DNA from: Tsukamurella spumae
Lineage (GTDB): Bacteria > Actinomycetota > Actinomycetes > Mycobacteriales > Mycobacteriaceae
Assembly (NCBI RefSeq): GCF_012396015.1
Contig: NZ_JAAXOQ010000007.1
Span: 114,192-178,191, forward strand
Reading direction: 5' to 3'
DNA: 64,000 bases
Below, piece by piece: positions 32,551 through 41,724 of the stretch (positions within the stretch are counted from its first letter, which is position 1; the number at the start of each line of letters is the position of its first letter). Under the pieces are notes generated by a model. The model made no database searches, had not been told where the DNA came from, and worked only from the letters and a program-made list of their open reading frames with translations. The translations under genes and the position numbers were made by a program.

Positions 32551-33666
32551 ATGCGCGTCGGAATCCCCACCGAGATCAAGAACAACGAGTACCGCGTCGC
32601 GATGACGCCCGGCGGCGTCGCCGAGCTCGCCCGCCGCGGCCACGACGTCCTCATCGAGGACGGCGCCGGTGTCGGTTCCGCGATCAGTAACGACGACTTC
32701 GTCGCCGCCGGCGCCCGCATCGTCCCCACCGCCGACGAGGTGTGGGCCGAGGCCGATCTCCTGCTCAAGGTGAAGGAGCCGATCGAGGCCGAGTACGGCC
32801 GCATGCGCGCCGACCAGACGATCTTCACCTACCTCCACCTCGCCGCCTCGCGGCCGTGCACCGACGCCCTCCTCGCGTCGAAGACCACCTCGATCGCCTA
32901 CGAGACGGTCCAGCTCGAGGACGGCTCGCTCCCCCTCCTCGCCCCGATGTCCGAGGTCGCGGGCCGCCTCGCCCCGCAGGTCGGCAGCTACCACCTCATG
33001 CGTTCCAAGGGCGGCCGCGGCGTGCTCATGGGCGGCGTCCCGGGAACCTCGCCCGCGAAGGTCACGGTGATCGGCGGCGGCGTGTCCGGCATCAACGCCG
33101 CACAGATCGCTGCGGGCATGGGGGCGGACGTCACCGTCTTCGACCTCGACGTCCGCAAGATGCGTGCCGTCAACGCGCAGTTCGGCGGACGCGTGCACAC
33201 CAGCTACTCGACCTCCCTCGCCCTCGAGGAGGCGATCGTCGAGTCCGACCTGGTGATCGGCGCCGTCCTCATCCCCGGCGCCGCCGCACCGAAGCTCGTC
33301 TCGACCGAGCTCGTGCACCGCATGCGCCCCGGCGCCGTGCTCGTCGACATCGCCATCGACCAGGGCGGCTGCTTCGCCGACTCGCACCCCACCACGCACG
33401 ACGATCCGACCTTCACCGTGGGCGAGACCGTCTTCTACTGCGTCGCGAACATGCCCGGCGCCGTGCCGCGCACGTCGACCTTCGCGCTCACCGGCGCGAC
33501 CCTGCCGTACGTCCTGCGCATCGCCGACCAGGGCTGGCAGGGCGCGTGCGCCGCCGATCCCGCGCTCGCCGCCGGCCTGTCCACGCACGACGGCGTGCTG
33601 CTCAACGCCAGCGTCGGTGCCGCCCTGGACATCCCGTCGAAGGCGCCGGGTTCCGTCCTGGCCTGA
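32551..33666 (+). CDS. ald: Alanine dehydrogenase
   Basis: Interconverts L-alanine and pyruvate plus ammonia with NAD(H); in mycobacteria it is also induced in low oxygen to recycle NADH. The 371-residue protein starts MRVGIPTEIKNNEYRVAMTP, contains LLKVKEP (substrate Lys), FTYLHLAA (catalytic His), and the NAD fold VTVIGGGVSGINAA, ending with NMPGAVPRTSTFALT and the catalytic Asp region DIAIDQGG. AGGAG lies seven bases before the ATG. It is controlled by the divergent Lrp-type gene. Confidence 0.96.
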   Translation: MRVGIPTEIKNNEYRVAMTPGGVAELARRGHDVLIEDGAGVGSAISNDDFVAAGARIVPTADEVWAEADLLLKVKEPIEAEYGRMRADQTIFTYLHLAASRPCTDALLASKTTSIAYETVQLEDGSLPLLAPMSEVAGRLAPQVGSYHLMRSKGGRGVLMGGVPGTSPAKVTVIGGGVSGINAAQIAAGMGADVTVFDLDVRKMRAVNAQFGGRVHTSYSTSLALEEAIVESDLVIGAVLIPGAAAPKLVSTELVHRMRPGAVLVDIAIDQGGCFADSHPTTHDDPTFTVGETVFYCVANMPGAVPRTSTFALTGATLPYVLRIADQGWQGACAADPALAAGLSTHDGVLLNASVGAALDIPSKAPGSVLA

Positions 33667-33669
33667 TCG

Positions 33670-35550
33670 TCACCACTCGCCCGCGTCGAGGTACTGGGCG
33701 AGGTTGGCCATCCGCCGCTGCACCGCGGCCACCTCGCGCACGCACTGCTCGAGGAGGCCGCGGTCCAGCGACGACAGTCGCCGGATGGAGACGACATCGC
33801 TCGGGGGGCGCTCCGCCGCCATCTGCCCGACCTGGTGCTCCATCCGGATCCGCTCCAGGACGGAGAAGGCCTCCCTCAGCACCTCGGCCGAATCATCCGG
33901 CAGGACGGGCGAATCCGCGCCGGCGGCGAGCCGGTTGCGGGTCTGCAGCTTCGTCGACCCCCGGCTCAGCGCCGCCCACCGGGCGATGTTGACCACCGGG
34001 ACCAGCGCGTGCGCCTTGATGTCGAAGGTGCCGCCCCGCAGCGAGATGACATCGCGCACCGAGCGCAGCCGCGCCTTCGCCGTGAGCGCCTCCCGCAGCA
34101 TCAGGATGAAGGCCCGAGGATGTTCCGACAGATGCTGGTACACACCGGCCACCGGTTGCAGCGTCAGGTCGCCCCACACGGGGCGGCCGTCGACGAGCAG
34201 CGAGGCCATCATCATCGCGTTGTTCGACAACGGGGCGTCGATCCACTCGCTCGCCGCGTAGAGCCACTCGGACTCGGTCCGGCAGAACCGCGGCTTGGCG
34301 GCCGTCGCGCCGTTGGTGTCCGACGGTATGCCGCACTCCTCCAGGCGCGCATGGACCGCGGCCGCAAGGGCGAGGGCGGCGGACCGTCGGACCTCGATCT
34401 CCTCCGCCGAGGCACCGGGCATGTCCTTGAGGATGATCGCGCTGTCGACGTCCGAACTGGGCACCACCTCGCGACGCGACACGCTGCCCAGCGACAGCCA
34501 CGTGAAGTCGCCCTCGTGCAGCTCCGGATGAACCGGCAGTTCGAGTTCGATGCACCGGCGCACCATGCCCTCGATCGCGACGGCCGCGACGCCCGAGATG
34601 TGCCGCACCGGCGCCTGCTGCCCCCACAGCACGGGGAAGATCGAGCGGATCGTCGCGCCGATCTCCGGCAGCTCGGAGGCGGCCGCGCGCTCGATCCGGC
34701 GCTGGAGCGCGAAGGTGGACGTGGTGGGGACGGTGAGGAAATCGACGTCCTGCACCACGCCCATCACCGCCGCCTGCTCGTCCAGCACGGCCATGTAGTG
34801 CAGCTTGCGGTCGAGCATCTCGATGAGCACGTCGGACGACAGCGCGGCCTCCGGCACCGCCGCCAGCGGGGCGGTCATCACGGCCGACACCGGATCGGTC
34901 ACCGGCCGCCCCATCGAGATCACCCGGGCCCGCAGGTCGTGATCGGTGACGATGCCCAGGGGCTCGCGCGCGGCGTTCTCCACCACGATGTATCCGGCCC
35001 GCGCCTCCGTCATCGTGGTGGCGGCCTCCTGGATCGTGACCGTGGGCGGACACGTGATCGGCGCGCGCCGCACGATCTGCCCCGCGGTGCGCTCGCGGAC
35101 CTCGTCGGCCGCGAGCGGCGCGACGGGTCGCGCCAGTTCCGTCGCGAGGAAGGCGGCGCCCGCGGGAGTGGAGAACATGTCGGCCACGGCCCACGCCGGA
35201 AGGCGCAGCAGCGTCACGTCGGTCAGCGCCACCGCGCGGGGGCCGCCCTTCGCGCCCACGAGGATCACCACGTACCCGAACACGCCACCCGGACCGACCA
35301 CCTCGTCGACGTCACCGGGTTCCGTCACGACCTTGGCCGGGAAGTTCCAGACGCCGACCCGGCCGGCCAGGACGACGAAGGCATGGTCGGGAGAAGCGGA
35401 GAGACCGTCGAGGATCGTGGTGCCCTCGCCGAACTCCCGGACCGACGATTCCGCAGCCAGACGGGCACGGACATCGTCGGGCAGGCCGTCGAAGGGCGGG
35501 TGGCCGGACAGGAATGTGAACAGCTCCCCCAGGTCCGAGAAGTCGGTCAT
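33670..35550 (-). CDS. cNMP-binding/CBS/DUF294 nucleotidyltransferase-like protein
   Basis: A 626-residue signalling protein with four parts: an N-terminal cyclic-nucleotide-like cupin (about 10-125, FGEGTTILDGLSASPDHAFVVLAGRVGV), a CBS pair (about 160-275, ARAGYIVVENAAREPLGIVTDHDLRARVIS), a DUF294 nucleotidyltransferase domain with GSVSRREVVPSSDVDSAII (GS..R.E..P.SD.D pattern) and a helical C-terminal domain. Such proteins are GlnD-like predicted nucleotidyltransferases; their target is unknown. The start is ATG 35550; the 15 codons upstream lack a signal. It is convergent with ald (three-base gap) and divergent from the permease. Confidence 0.85.
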   Translation of the reverse strand: MTDFSDLGELFTFLSGHPPFDGLPDDVRARLAAESSVREFGEGTTILDGLSASPDHAFVVLAGRVGVWNFPAKVVTEPGDVDEVVGPGGVFGYVVILVGAKGGPRAVALTDVTLLRLPAWAVADMFSTPAGAAFLATELARPVAPLAADEVRERTAGQIVRRAPITCPPTVTIQEAATTMTEARAGYIVVENAAREPLGIVTDHDLRARVISMGRPVTDPVSAVMTAPLAAVPEAALSSDVLIEMLDRKLHYMAVLDEQAAVMGVVQDVDFLTVPTTSTFALQRRIERAAASELPEIGATIRSIFPVLWGQQAPVRHISGVAAVAIEGMVRRCIELELPVHPELHEGDFTWLSLGSVSRREVVPSSDVDSAIILKDMPGASAEEIEVRRSAALALAAAVHARLEECGIPSDTNGATAAKPRFCRTESEWLYAASEWIDAPLSNNAMMMASLLVDGRPVWGDLTLQPVAGVYQHLSEHPRAFILMLREALTAKARLRSVRDVISLRGGTFDIKAHALVPVVNIARWAALSRGSTKLQTRNRLAAGADSPVLPDDSAEVLREAFSVLERIRMEHQVGQMAAERPPSDVVSIRRLSSLDRGLLEQCVREVAAVQRRMANLAQYLDAGEW

Positions 35551-35693
35551 GGACCTATGTTTACACGTCCACGCCGATCGACATCCGCAAGTCATCTCTC
35601 AGTAACACGTCCACGGAAGCGTTGCGAGGTCTACATTCCCATCCAGCGCACAACCCACACGCGCCCCAGCACGTTGAGGAGAACGATTCACCC

Positions 35694-37196
35694 ATGACTC
35701 AACCCGCCAGTAAGTTCGCGGCCGAGCAGGAGGGCTACAAGCAGACCCTCGGACGCCGACACGTGCAGATGATCGCCATCGGTGGCGCCATCGGCACGGG
35801 CCTGTTCCTCGGATCGGCCAGCCGCCTGCACAGCACCGGCCCCGCCCTGCTGTTCAGCTACGCCTTCGTCGGCGTCATCGCCTTCTTCCTCATGCGCGCC
35901 CTGGGCGAACTGGTGCTCTACCGCCAGAGCTCGGGCGCCTTCGTCTCCTACGCCCGCGAATTCTTCGGCGAGGCCGCCGCGTTCGCCGCCGGATGGCTGT
36001 ACTGGGTGTTCTGGGCGCTCACCGGCGTCGCCGAGCTCTCCGCGGTCGCGCTGTACGTGCGCAAGTGGTGGGACCTGCCGCAGGGCGTGTCCGTGATCAT
36101 CGCGCTCGCCGTGGTCCTGGTGATCAACCTGCTCTCGGCGCGCGCCTTCGGCGAGTTCGAGTTCTGGGCCTCGGTGCTCAAGGTCGCCGCCATCGTGATC
36201 TTCCTCGTCGTCGGCATCGTCATGGTGGTCGGCCAGATCAAGATCGGCGACGAGGGTCACCGCGCCGGCATCTCCAACCTGTGGAAGAACCCGGGCGGAT
36301 TCTGGCCGCACAGCGACACCTTCGGCTGGATCGCACCGATCGTCGTGATGTCCGGCGTCGTCTTCGCCTACGCCGCCATCGAGATGGTCGGCATCGCCGC
36401 GGGCGAGATGCAGAACCCCCAGCGCGAGGTCCCCAAGGCCGTCAACTCCGTCATTCTGCGTATCGGCGTGTTCTACTGCGGCTCGATCTTCCTGCTGGTG
36501 TGCATGCTCCCGACGTCCGAGTTCGACGCGGCCGGCCACACCTCACCGTTCGTGACCGTCTTCGAGAAGATGGGCATCGGGTGGATGGCGAACCTGATCA
36601 ACGCCGTCCTGATCGTGGCCGCCATGAGTTCGCTCAACGCCGGCCTCTACACCACCGGCCGCATGCTGCGCAGCCTGTCCGCCAGCCGCGAGGCACCGAA
36701 GATGTTCATGCAGATGAGCAAGTCGGGCGTCCCCGCGAACGGCATCCTCGTCACGTCGATCTTCTACGTCCTCGGCGCCGTGCTCAACGTGCTCGTGCCC
36801 GGCAAGGCCTTCGACATCGCCCTGGAGGCCTCGGCCATCGCGGTGGTCGGCGTGTGGTCGCTGATCTTCCTGTGCCACATCCGCTACCGGCGCCTCTCCG
36901 ATGCGGGCGTCGTCAGCACGAGCCCGTTCCGCGCCCCGCTCGCCCCCTTCATGAGCTACGTCGGACTCGCCTTCCTGCTGCTCGTCATCGTCGGCATGGC
37001 GTACTCGGGCTGGAAGGGCGCGCCCGAGTTCTGGGACAAGACCAACTTCATCGTGGTCGTGATCGGTATCCCGGTCTTCGTCGTCGTCCTCGTCGCCGGC
37101 TGGTTCGCGGTCAAGCCCGCGGTCGTCGAGCACACGGGTGGTGACCTCGCCCCGAGCTGGTCGCTCGACGACGCACCGAACGCGGACAAGAAGTAG
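35694..37196 (+). CDS. Amino-acid permease (APC family, AnsP/AroP-like)
   Basis: A 500-residue transporter with 12 hydrophobic helices. It opens LGRRHVQMIAIGGAIGTGLFLGSA, the APC amino-acid transporter signature for the first helix, and has YAAIEMVGIAAGEMQNPQREVPKAVN after helix six. The closest family memory is asparagine, aromatic or D-Ala/Gly permeases; the substrate cannot be fixed. GAGGAG lies upstream of the ATG. A strong bidirectional terminator follows. Its location near ald suggests amino-acid uptake for catabolism (inference). Confidence 0.87.
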   Translation: MTQPASKFAAEQEGYKQTLGRRHVQMIAIGGAIGTGLFLGSASRLHSTGPALLFSYAFVGVIAFFLMRALGELVLYRQSSGAFVSYAREFFGEAAAFAAGWLYWVFWALTGVAELSAVALYVRKWWDLPQGVSVIIALAVVLVINLLSARAFGEFEFWASVLKVAAIVIFLVVGIVMVVGQIKIGDEGHRAGISNLWKNPGGFWPHSDTFGWIAPIVVMSGVVFAYAAIEMVGIAAGEMQNPQREVPKAVNSVILRIGVFYCGSIFLLVCMLPTSEFDAAGHTSPFVTVFEKMGIGWMANLINAVLIVAAMSSLNAGLYTTGRMLRSLSASREAPKMFMQMSKSGVPANGILVTSIFYVLGAVLNVLVPGKAFDIALEASAIAVVGVWSLIFLCHIRYRRLSDAGVVSTSPFRAPLAPFMSYVGLAFLLLVIVGMAYSGWKGAPEFWDKTNFIVVVIGIPVFVVVLVAGWFAVKPAVVEHTGGDLAPSWSLDDAPNADKK

Positions 37197-37217
37197 CCGT
37201 ACCGCACCCGCAGACGC

Positions 37218-37257
37218 AGAGCGGCGGCCCACCGGGAATCCGGTGGGCCGCCGCTCT
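37218..37257. terminator. Strong bidirectional intrinsic terminator
   Basis: An 18-bp perfect stem (AGAGCGGCGGCCCACCGG with its complement) around a four-base loop lies between the permease and the convergent small secreted-protein gene. The plus side is followed by CGTGTTG. It ends both transcripts. Confidence 0.8.
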
Positions 37258-37267
37258 CGTGTTGCCG

Positions 37268-37729
37268 TCAGGCCACGTAGGTCGCGACCGCGGTGCCGAC
37301 GATGCCGGTGATGGCGACGTTGACGCTGCCCTTGCCGGGCTTGACGATGAACGTGCCGTCGTACTCCGAGCGGGCGGTGCCGTGCGCGCCGGTGGTGGCG
37401 TTCTCCCACACCAGGAGGCGGTCGGACAGGTCGATGCCCTTGATCGACTCGCACCGCTCCTTGGGCAGCGGCGACGGCGGGATACCGATCACCCCGAGCT
37501 CATGGCGCGCGATCACGCAGTTGGTGCGGATCACCAGGTTGCCGGCGTCGTCGTAGTCGCCGACCCAGGTGGCCGTGGCGTTCGGGGCATCGGTCCGGAT
37601 GGACGTGCCGCCGGTGACGGTGCCACGGAACACCACGGAACCGGAGGCGTTGGCCGCCGCCGGGACGAAGGTGATCGCGGCGCCGGCAACGGCGGCGGCG
37701 GCGATCGCGCGACGGGCGAACGAGTTCAT
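37268..37729 (-). CDS. Small secreted protein, unknown
   Basis: A 153-residue protein with a signal peptide ending PAAANA-SG near residue 28. The mature part is beta-rich with two Cys (RTNCVIARH, KERCESIKG) that may pair, and a C-terminal VNVAITGIVGTAVATYVA. No family recognised. Upstream (37750-37800) is an unusually AT-rich stretch that probably holds its promoter. Confidence 0.65.
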   Translation of the reverse strand: MNSFARRAIAAAAVAGAAITFVPAAANASGSVVFRGTVTGGTSIRTDAPNATATWVGDYDDAGNLVIRTNCVIARHELGVIGIPPSPLPKERCESIKGIDLSDRLLVWENATTGAHGTARSEYDGTFIVKPGKGSVNVAITGIVGTAVATYVA

Positions 37730-37813
37730 GAGCGGTCCTCTGGGTCGTGACGGATAGGTTTTGACTTCGCAAACTCTATAACGATATCAAAACGAGACAA
37801 AACCGCGTCCGAC

Positions 37814-39076
37814 TCAGCCCAACCAGTTCCGCACCGAGGCCGGGACACCGCGTTTTCCACGGTGCGGGCCGAGGACCGCACCACCGAAGGGCTGCGACAG
37901 CAGATCCCGCGCGACCCGGTCCACGTCCGCCCCGGAGACCTTGTCGATCGCGGCGAGCGTGCGCGTGATCGTCCGCTGGTTCTGGTAGTTGACCTCGCTC
38001 CGCCCGATCCGGTGCATGCGGGACTGCGCATCCTCGAGACCGAGCACCAACCCGCCCCGGAGCGAGCCCTTGGCCCGCGTCAGCTCCTCGCCGGTGAGGC
38101 CGTCATCCCGGACGTCCTCGAGCACCTTCCGGGCGACCGTCGCTACCTCGCCCAGCCGCTCCGGGGAGCACCCCGCGTAGACGGAGAACAGTCCCGTATC
38201 GGCGTAGGTGTCGACCGCCGAGTACACGGTGTACGCCAGGCCGCGCTGCTCCCGGATCTCCTGGAACAGGCGCGAACTCAGGCCGCCGCCGATCGCGGTG
38301 TTGAGCACCGACAGCGCCCAGCGGTCCGGGTGGAACCGCCCGTACGCCCGGGTGCCGGCGACGAGGTGCGACTGCTCGCCGTCGCGGTTCACGACCTGAA
38401 GCGCCGGCGCGCCCGGGGCGCGCCGGATCCCGGTCCGGATCGGAGCCGACTCGGCGGCACCGTCGAGCCTGCCGGCGAAGGCCTTGCGCGCCAGCTTGAC
38501 CACCTGCGCGTGCGTGACGTTCCCGGCGACCGCGAGCACCATCCGCTCCGGGGTGTACCGCCGGCGATGGAAGCCCCGCAGGCGCGCCGCCGTCATGGCG
38601 GAGACGGACTCCTCCGTGCCCAGGACCGGTCGCGCGAGCGGATGATCGCCGAGCAGGGCCCCGGTGGCCGCCTCGTTGACCAGGTCCTCCGGATCGTCGT
38701 CGCGCATGGCGAGCTCTTCGAGCACCACCTCCCGCTCGACATCGACGTCCTCGGGGCGGCACAGGCCGCTGAGCACCACGTCCGTCACCACGTCGACGGC
38801 GAGCTCCAGATCGACGTCGAGCACGTGCGCGTAGTAGCACGTGTGCTCCTTCGACGTGAAGGCGTTGATCTCGCCGCCCACGGCATCCACCTCGGCGGCC
38901 AGGGAGGCCGCGTCGCGGTGGGGCGTCGCCTTGAACAGCAGGTGCTCGAGGAAGTGCGCGGAACCCGCCGAGGCGGGGTGCTCGTCGCGCGAGCCGACGG
39001 CGACCCACAGGCCGACCGCCGCGGACCGGGAACCGGGCACCGTCTCCGTGACGACCCGCAGGCCGCCCGGCAGCAC
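37814..39076 (-). CDS. M16-family zinc peptidase
   Basis: A 420-residue processing-peptidase-like protein: LPGGLRVVTETVPGSRSAAVGLWVAVGSRDE, the inverted zinc motif HFLEH at 41-45, EHTCYYAHVLD, the downstream Glu ligand in VVLEELAMRDDDPE, and a second domain with GGLSSRLFQEIREQRGLAYTVYS. It equals Rv2782c by position next to pnp. The start is uncertain: homologues have about 15-20 more N-terminal residues; the frame is open upstream (ending APVRRS) but has no ATG/GTG/TTG there, so the GTG at 39076 is used. Substrates are unknown. Confidence 0.88.
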   Translation of the reverse strand: MLPGGLRVVTETVPGSRSAAVGLWVAVGSRDEHPASAGSAHFLEHLLFKATPHRDAASLAAEVDAVGGEINAFTSKEHTCYYAHVLDVDLELAVDVVTDVVLSGLCRPEDVDVEREVVLEELAMRDDDPEDLVNEAATGALLGDHPLARPVLGTEESVSAMTAARLRGFHRRRYTPERMVLAVAGNVTHAQVVKLARKAFAGRLDGAAESAPIRTGIRRAPGAPALQVVNRDGEQSHLVAGTRAYGRFHPDRWALSVLNTAIGGGLSSRLFQEIREQRGLAYTVYSAVDTYADTGLFSVYAGCSPERLGEVATVARKVLEDVRDDGLTGEELTRAKGSLRGGLVLGLEDAQSRMHRIGRSEVNYQNQRTITRTLAAIDKVSGADVDRVARDLLSQPFGGAVLGPHRGKRGVPASVRNWLG

Positions 39077-39087
39077 GCTACGACGAA

Positions 39088-39114
39088 CGGGGGCACCCGA
39101 TCCGGATGCCCCCG
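39088..39114 (-). terminator. Hairpin between pnp and the M16 peptidase gene
   Basis: CGGGGGCA and TGCCCCCG form an 8-bp GC stem in the 72-bp gap, just before the peptidase start. It may be a partial terminator or an RNase processing site. It would overlap any upstream extension of the peptidase. Confidence 0.45.
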
Positions 39115-39148
39115 TCCGTGCAGCCCGGGATGTCAGGCTGCTCAGTTC

Positions 39149-41395
39149 CTACTCCTCGCCCGCGGGAGCGGCGGCGGACTCGTCCGCCTTCTCCTCGACG
39201 ACGGGGATCAGGCTGATCTTGCCGCGCTCGTCGATGTCGGCGATCTCGACCTGCAGCTTGCTGCCGACGTTGACCACGTCCTCGACCTTGTTCACGCGCT
39301 TGCCGTTGCCCAGCTTGCTGATGTGCACCAGGCCGTCGCGGCCGGGAACCAGCGAGACGAAGGCGCCGAACGCCGTGGTCTTGACCACGGTGCCCAGGAA
39401 GCGCTCGCCCACCTTGGGCAGCTGCGGGTTCGCGATCGCATTGATGCGATCGATCGCCGCCTGCGCCGACGGGCCGTCGGCGGCACCGACGAACACCGTG
39501 CCGTCATCCTCGATCGAGATGTTGGCGCCGGTCTCCTCGGTGATCGAGTTGATCGTCTTGCCCTTGGGTCCGATGACCTCGCCGATCTTGTCCACGGGCA
39601 CCTTGATGGTGGTGATCCGCGGGGCGTACGGGCTCATCTCGTCGGGAGCGTCGATCGCCTCGGCCATGACCTCGAGGATCGTGGTGCGGGCGTCCTTCGC
39701 CTGGCCCAGCGCGCCGGCCAGGACCTGCGACGGGATGCCGTCGAGCTTGGTGTCCAGCTGCAGGGCGGTGACGAAGTCGGACGTGCCGGCGACCTTGAAG
39801 TCCATGTCGCCGAAGGCGTCCTCGGCACCGAGGATGTCGGTCAGGGCCACGTAGCGGGCCTGGCCGTCGATCTCGTCGGAGACGAGGCCCATGGCGATGC
39901 CCGCGACGGGGGCCTTGAGCGGGACACCGGCGTTGAGCAGCGACATCGTCGAGGCGCACACCGAGCCCATGGACGTGGAGCCGTTCGAGCTCAGCGCCTC
40001 CGAGACCTGACGGATGGCGTAGGGGAACTCCTCCACCGAGGGCAGCACCGGCACGAGGGCACGCTCGGCGAGCGCACCGTGGCCGATCTCGCGGCGCTTC
40101 GGCGAGCCGACGCGGCCGGTCTCACCGGTCGAGTACGGCGGGAAGTTGTAGTGGTGCATGTAGCGCTTCGACTTCTCGGGTCCGAGCGAGTCGATCTGCT
40201 GCGCCATCTTCACCATGTCCAGCGTGGTGACGCCCAGGATCTGGGTCTCCCCGCGCTCGAACAGCGCGCTGCCGTGGGCGCGCGGGATCACGGCGATCTC
40301 GGCGCTGAGCGAGCGGATGTCGGTGATGCCACGGCCGTCGATGCGGAAGTGGTCGGTGAGGATGCGCTGGCGCACGAGCTTCTTGGTCAGCGAGCGGAAC
40401 GCCGCGCCGATCTCGCCCTCGCGGCCCTCGAACTGCGGGCCCACGGCCTCGAGCACCTCGGCCTTGACGACATCGGTCGCGTTGTCGCGCTCCTGCTTGC
40501 CGGCGATCGACAGCGCGTCGCCCAGCTTCGCGGCACCCGCGGCCTCGACGGCGGCGAAGACATCGTCCTGGTAGGCCGGGAACAGCGGGAACTCGCCGGT
40601 CGGCTTCGCCGCGCCCGCGGCCAGCTGCTTCTGCGCCTCGCAGAGGACGGCGATGAAGGGCTTGGCGGCCTCGAGGCCCTCGGCCACGACGGCCTCGGTG
40701 GGCGCGGTGGCGCCGCCCGCGATGAGCTCGATGACGTTCTCGGTGGCCTCGGCCTCGACCATCATGATCGCGACATCGGCGTCCTTGCCGGAGCCCGAGA
40801 CGATGCGGCCGGCGACGACCATGTCGAAGACGGCGCGCTCGAGCTGCTCGACGGTCGGGAAGGCGACCCACTGGCCGTCGATCAGGGCGACGCGCACGCC
40901 GCCGACGGGGCCGGAGAAGGGCAGACCGGCGATCTGCGTCGACGCCGAGGCGGCGTTGATCGCGACCACGTCGTACAGGTCCTTGGGATCGAGCGAGAGG
41001 ACGGTCACGACGACCTGGATCTCGTTGCGGAGGCCGTCGACGAACGACGGGCGCAGCGGCCGGTCGATCAGGCGGCAGGTGAGGATCGCGTCGGTCGACG
41101 GGCGGCCCTCGCGGCGGAAGAACGAGCCGGGGATGCGGCCCGCGGCGTACATGCGCTCCTCGACGTCCACCGTCAGCGGGAAGAAGTCGAAGTGCTCCTT
41201 GGGGTGCTTGCTGTGCGACGTGGCCGACAGCAGCATGGTCTCGTCGTCGAGGTACGCGGCGACGGAGCCCGCGGCCTGCTGCGCGAACCGGCCGGTCTCG
41301 AACCGGATGGTGCGCGTGCCGAAGGAACCGTTGTCTATGACGGCGACGGCTTCGGTGATGTCGTCGTCGAACTCGACCTGGTTGTTATCAGTCAT
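39149..41395 (-). CDS. pnp: Polyribonucleotide nucleotidyltransferase
   Basis: PNPase degrades RNA 3' to 5' by phosphorolysis and can synthesise tails. The 748-residue protein has two RNase PH domains ([66 protein letters not shown]), a KH domain ([22 protein letters not shown]) and an S1 domain ([30 protein letters not shown]), then an acidic Glu/Ala tail. The ATG at 41395 (MTDNNQVEF) is preferred to the longer open frame. It is followed by the M16 gene as in mycobacteria; rpsO, usually next to pnp, is separated here by lysX. Confidence 0.95.
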   Translation of the reverse strand: MTDNNQVEFDDDITEAVAVIDNGSFGTRTIRFETGRFAQQAAGSVAAYLDDETMLLSATSHSKHPKEHFDFFPLTVDVEERMYAAGRIPGSFFRREGRPSTDAILTCRLIDRPLRPSFVDGLRNEIQVVVTVLSLDPKDLYDVVAINAASASTQIAGLPFSGPVGGVRVALIDGQWVAFPTVEQLERAVFDMVVAGRIVSGSGKDADVAIMMVEAEATENVIELIAGGATAPTEAVVAEGLEAAKPFIAVLCEAQKQLAAGAAKPTGEFPLFPAYQDDVFAAVEAAGAAKLGDALSIAGKQERDNATDVVKAEVLEAVGPQFEGREGEIGAAFRSLTKKLVRQRILTDHFRIDGRGITDIRSLSAEIAVIPRAHGSALFERGETQILGVTTLDMVKMAQQIDSLGPEKSKRYMHHYNFPPYSTGETGRVGSPKRREIGHGALAERALVPVLPSVEEFPYAIRQVSEALSSNGSTSMGSVCASTMSLLNAGVPLKAPVAGIAMGLVSDEIDGQARYVALTDILGAEDAFGDMDFKVAGTSDFVTALQLDTKLDGIPSQVLAGALGQAKDARTTILEVMAEAIDAPDEMSPYAPRITTIKVPVDKIGEVIGPKGKTINSITEETGANISIEDDGTVFVGAADGPSAQAAIDRINAIANPQLPKVGERFLGTVVKTTAFGAFVSLVPGRDGLVHISKLGNGKRVNKVEDVVNVGSKLQVEIADIDERGKISLIPVVEEKADESAAAPAGEE

Positions 41396-41724
41396 GAAGT
41401 GTGAAGTGACCTTCTCTGTCGTGCGGCTCGTCCTCACCGGGCGGCGCGCATACTGCGCGTGGCCCCGTCGTTCGACGTTGGCGGCGGGCGCTCTGGCGCG
41501 GTCATCGATCGAAGCCGCCGGACTCGTCTCTGCCTCACGCAGATCAACGTTCCGGCGACCACTACCGAGGACCACCCCGCGGGGAGTGACACCGAGAAGG
41601 CGCACCGCAGATGTCGGCCACCGGATCTACCGGCGCCGACGTCGGACGGACCGCCATCAAGGCTATCATCGGGAGTCTTTTCCAGGTCATTCGCACACGC
41701 CGTACTCAGGCGGAGGGGGACGGG

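Noticed and set aside
37862..41404. 1180-codon open frame on the plus strand
   Set aside because: It is antisense to the M16 peptidase and pnp, both of which have full family motifs on the minus strand.
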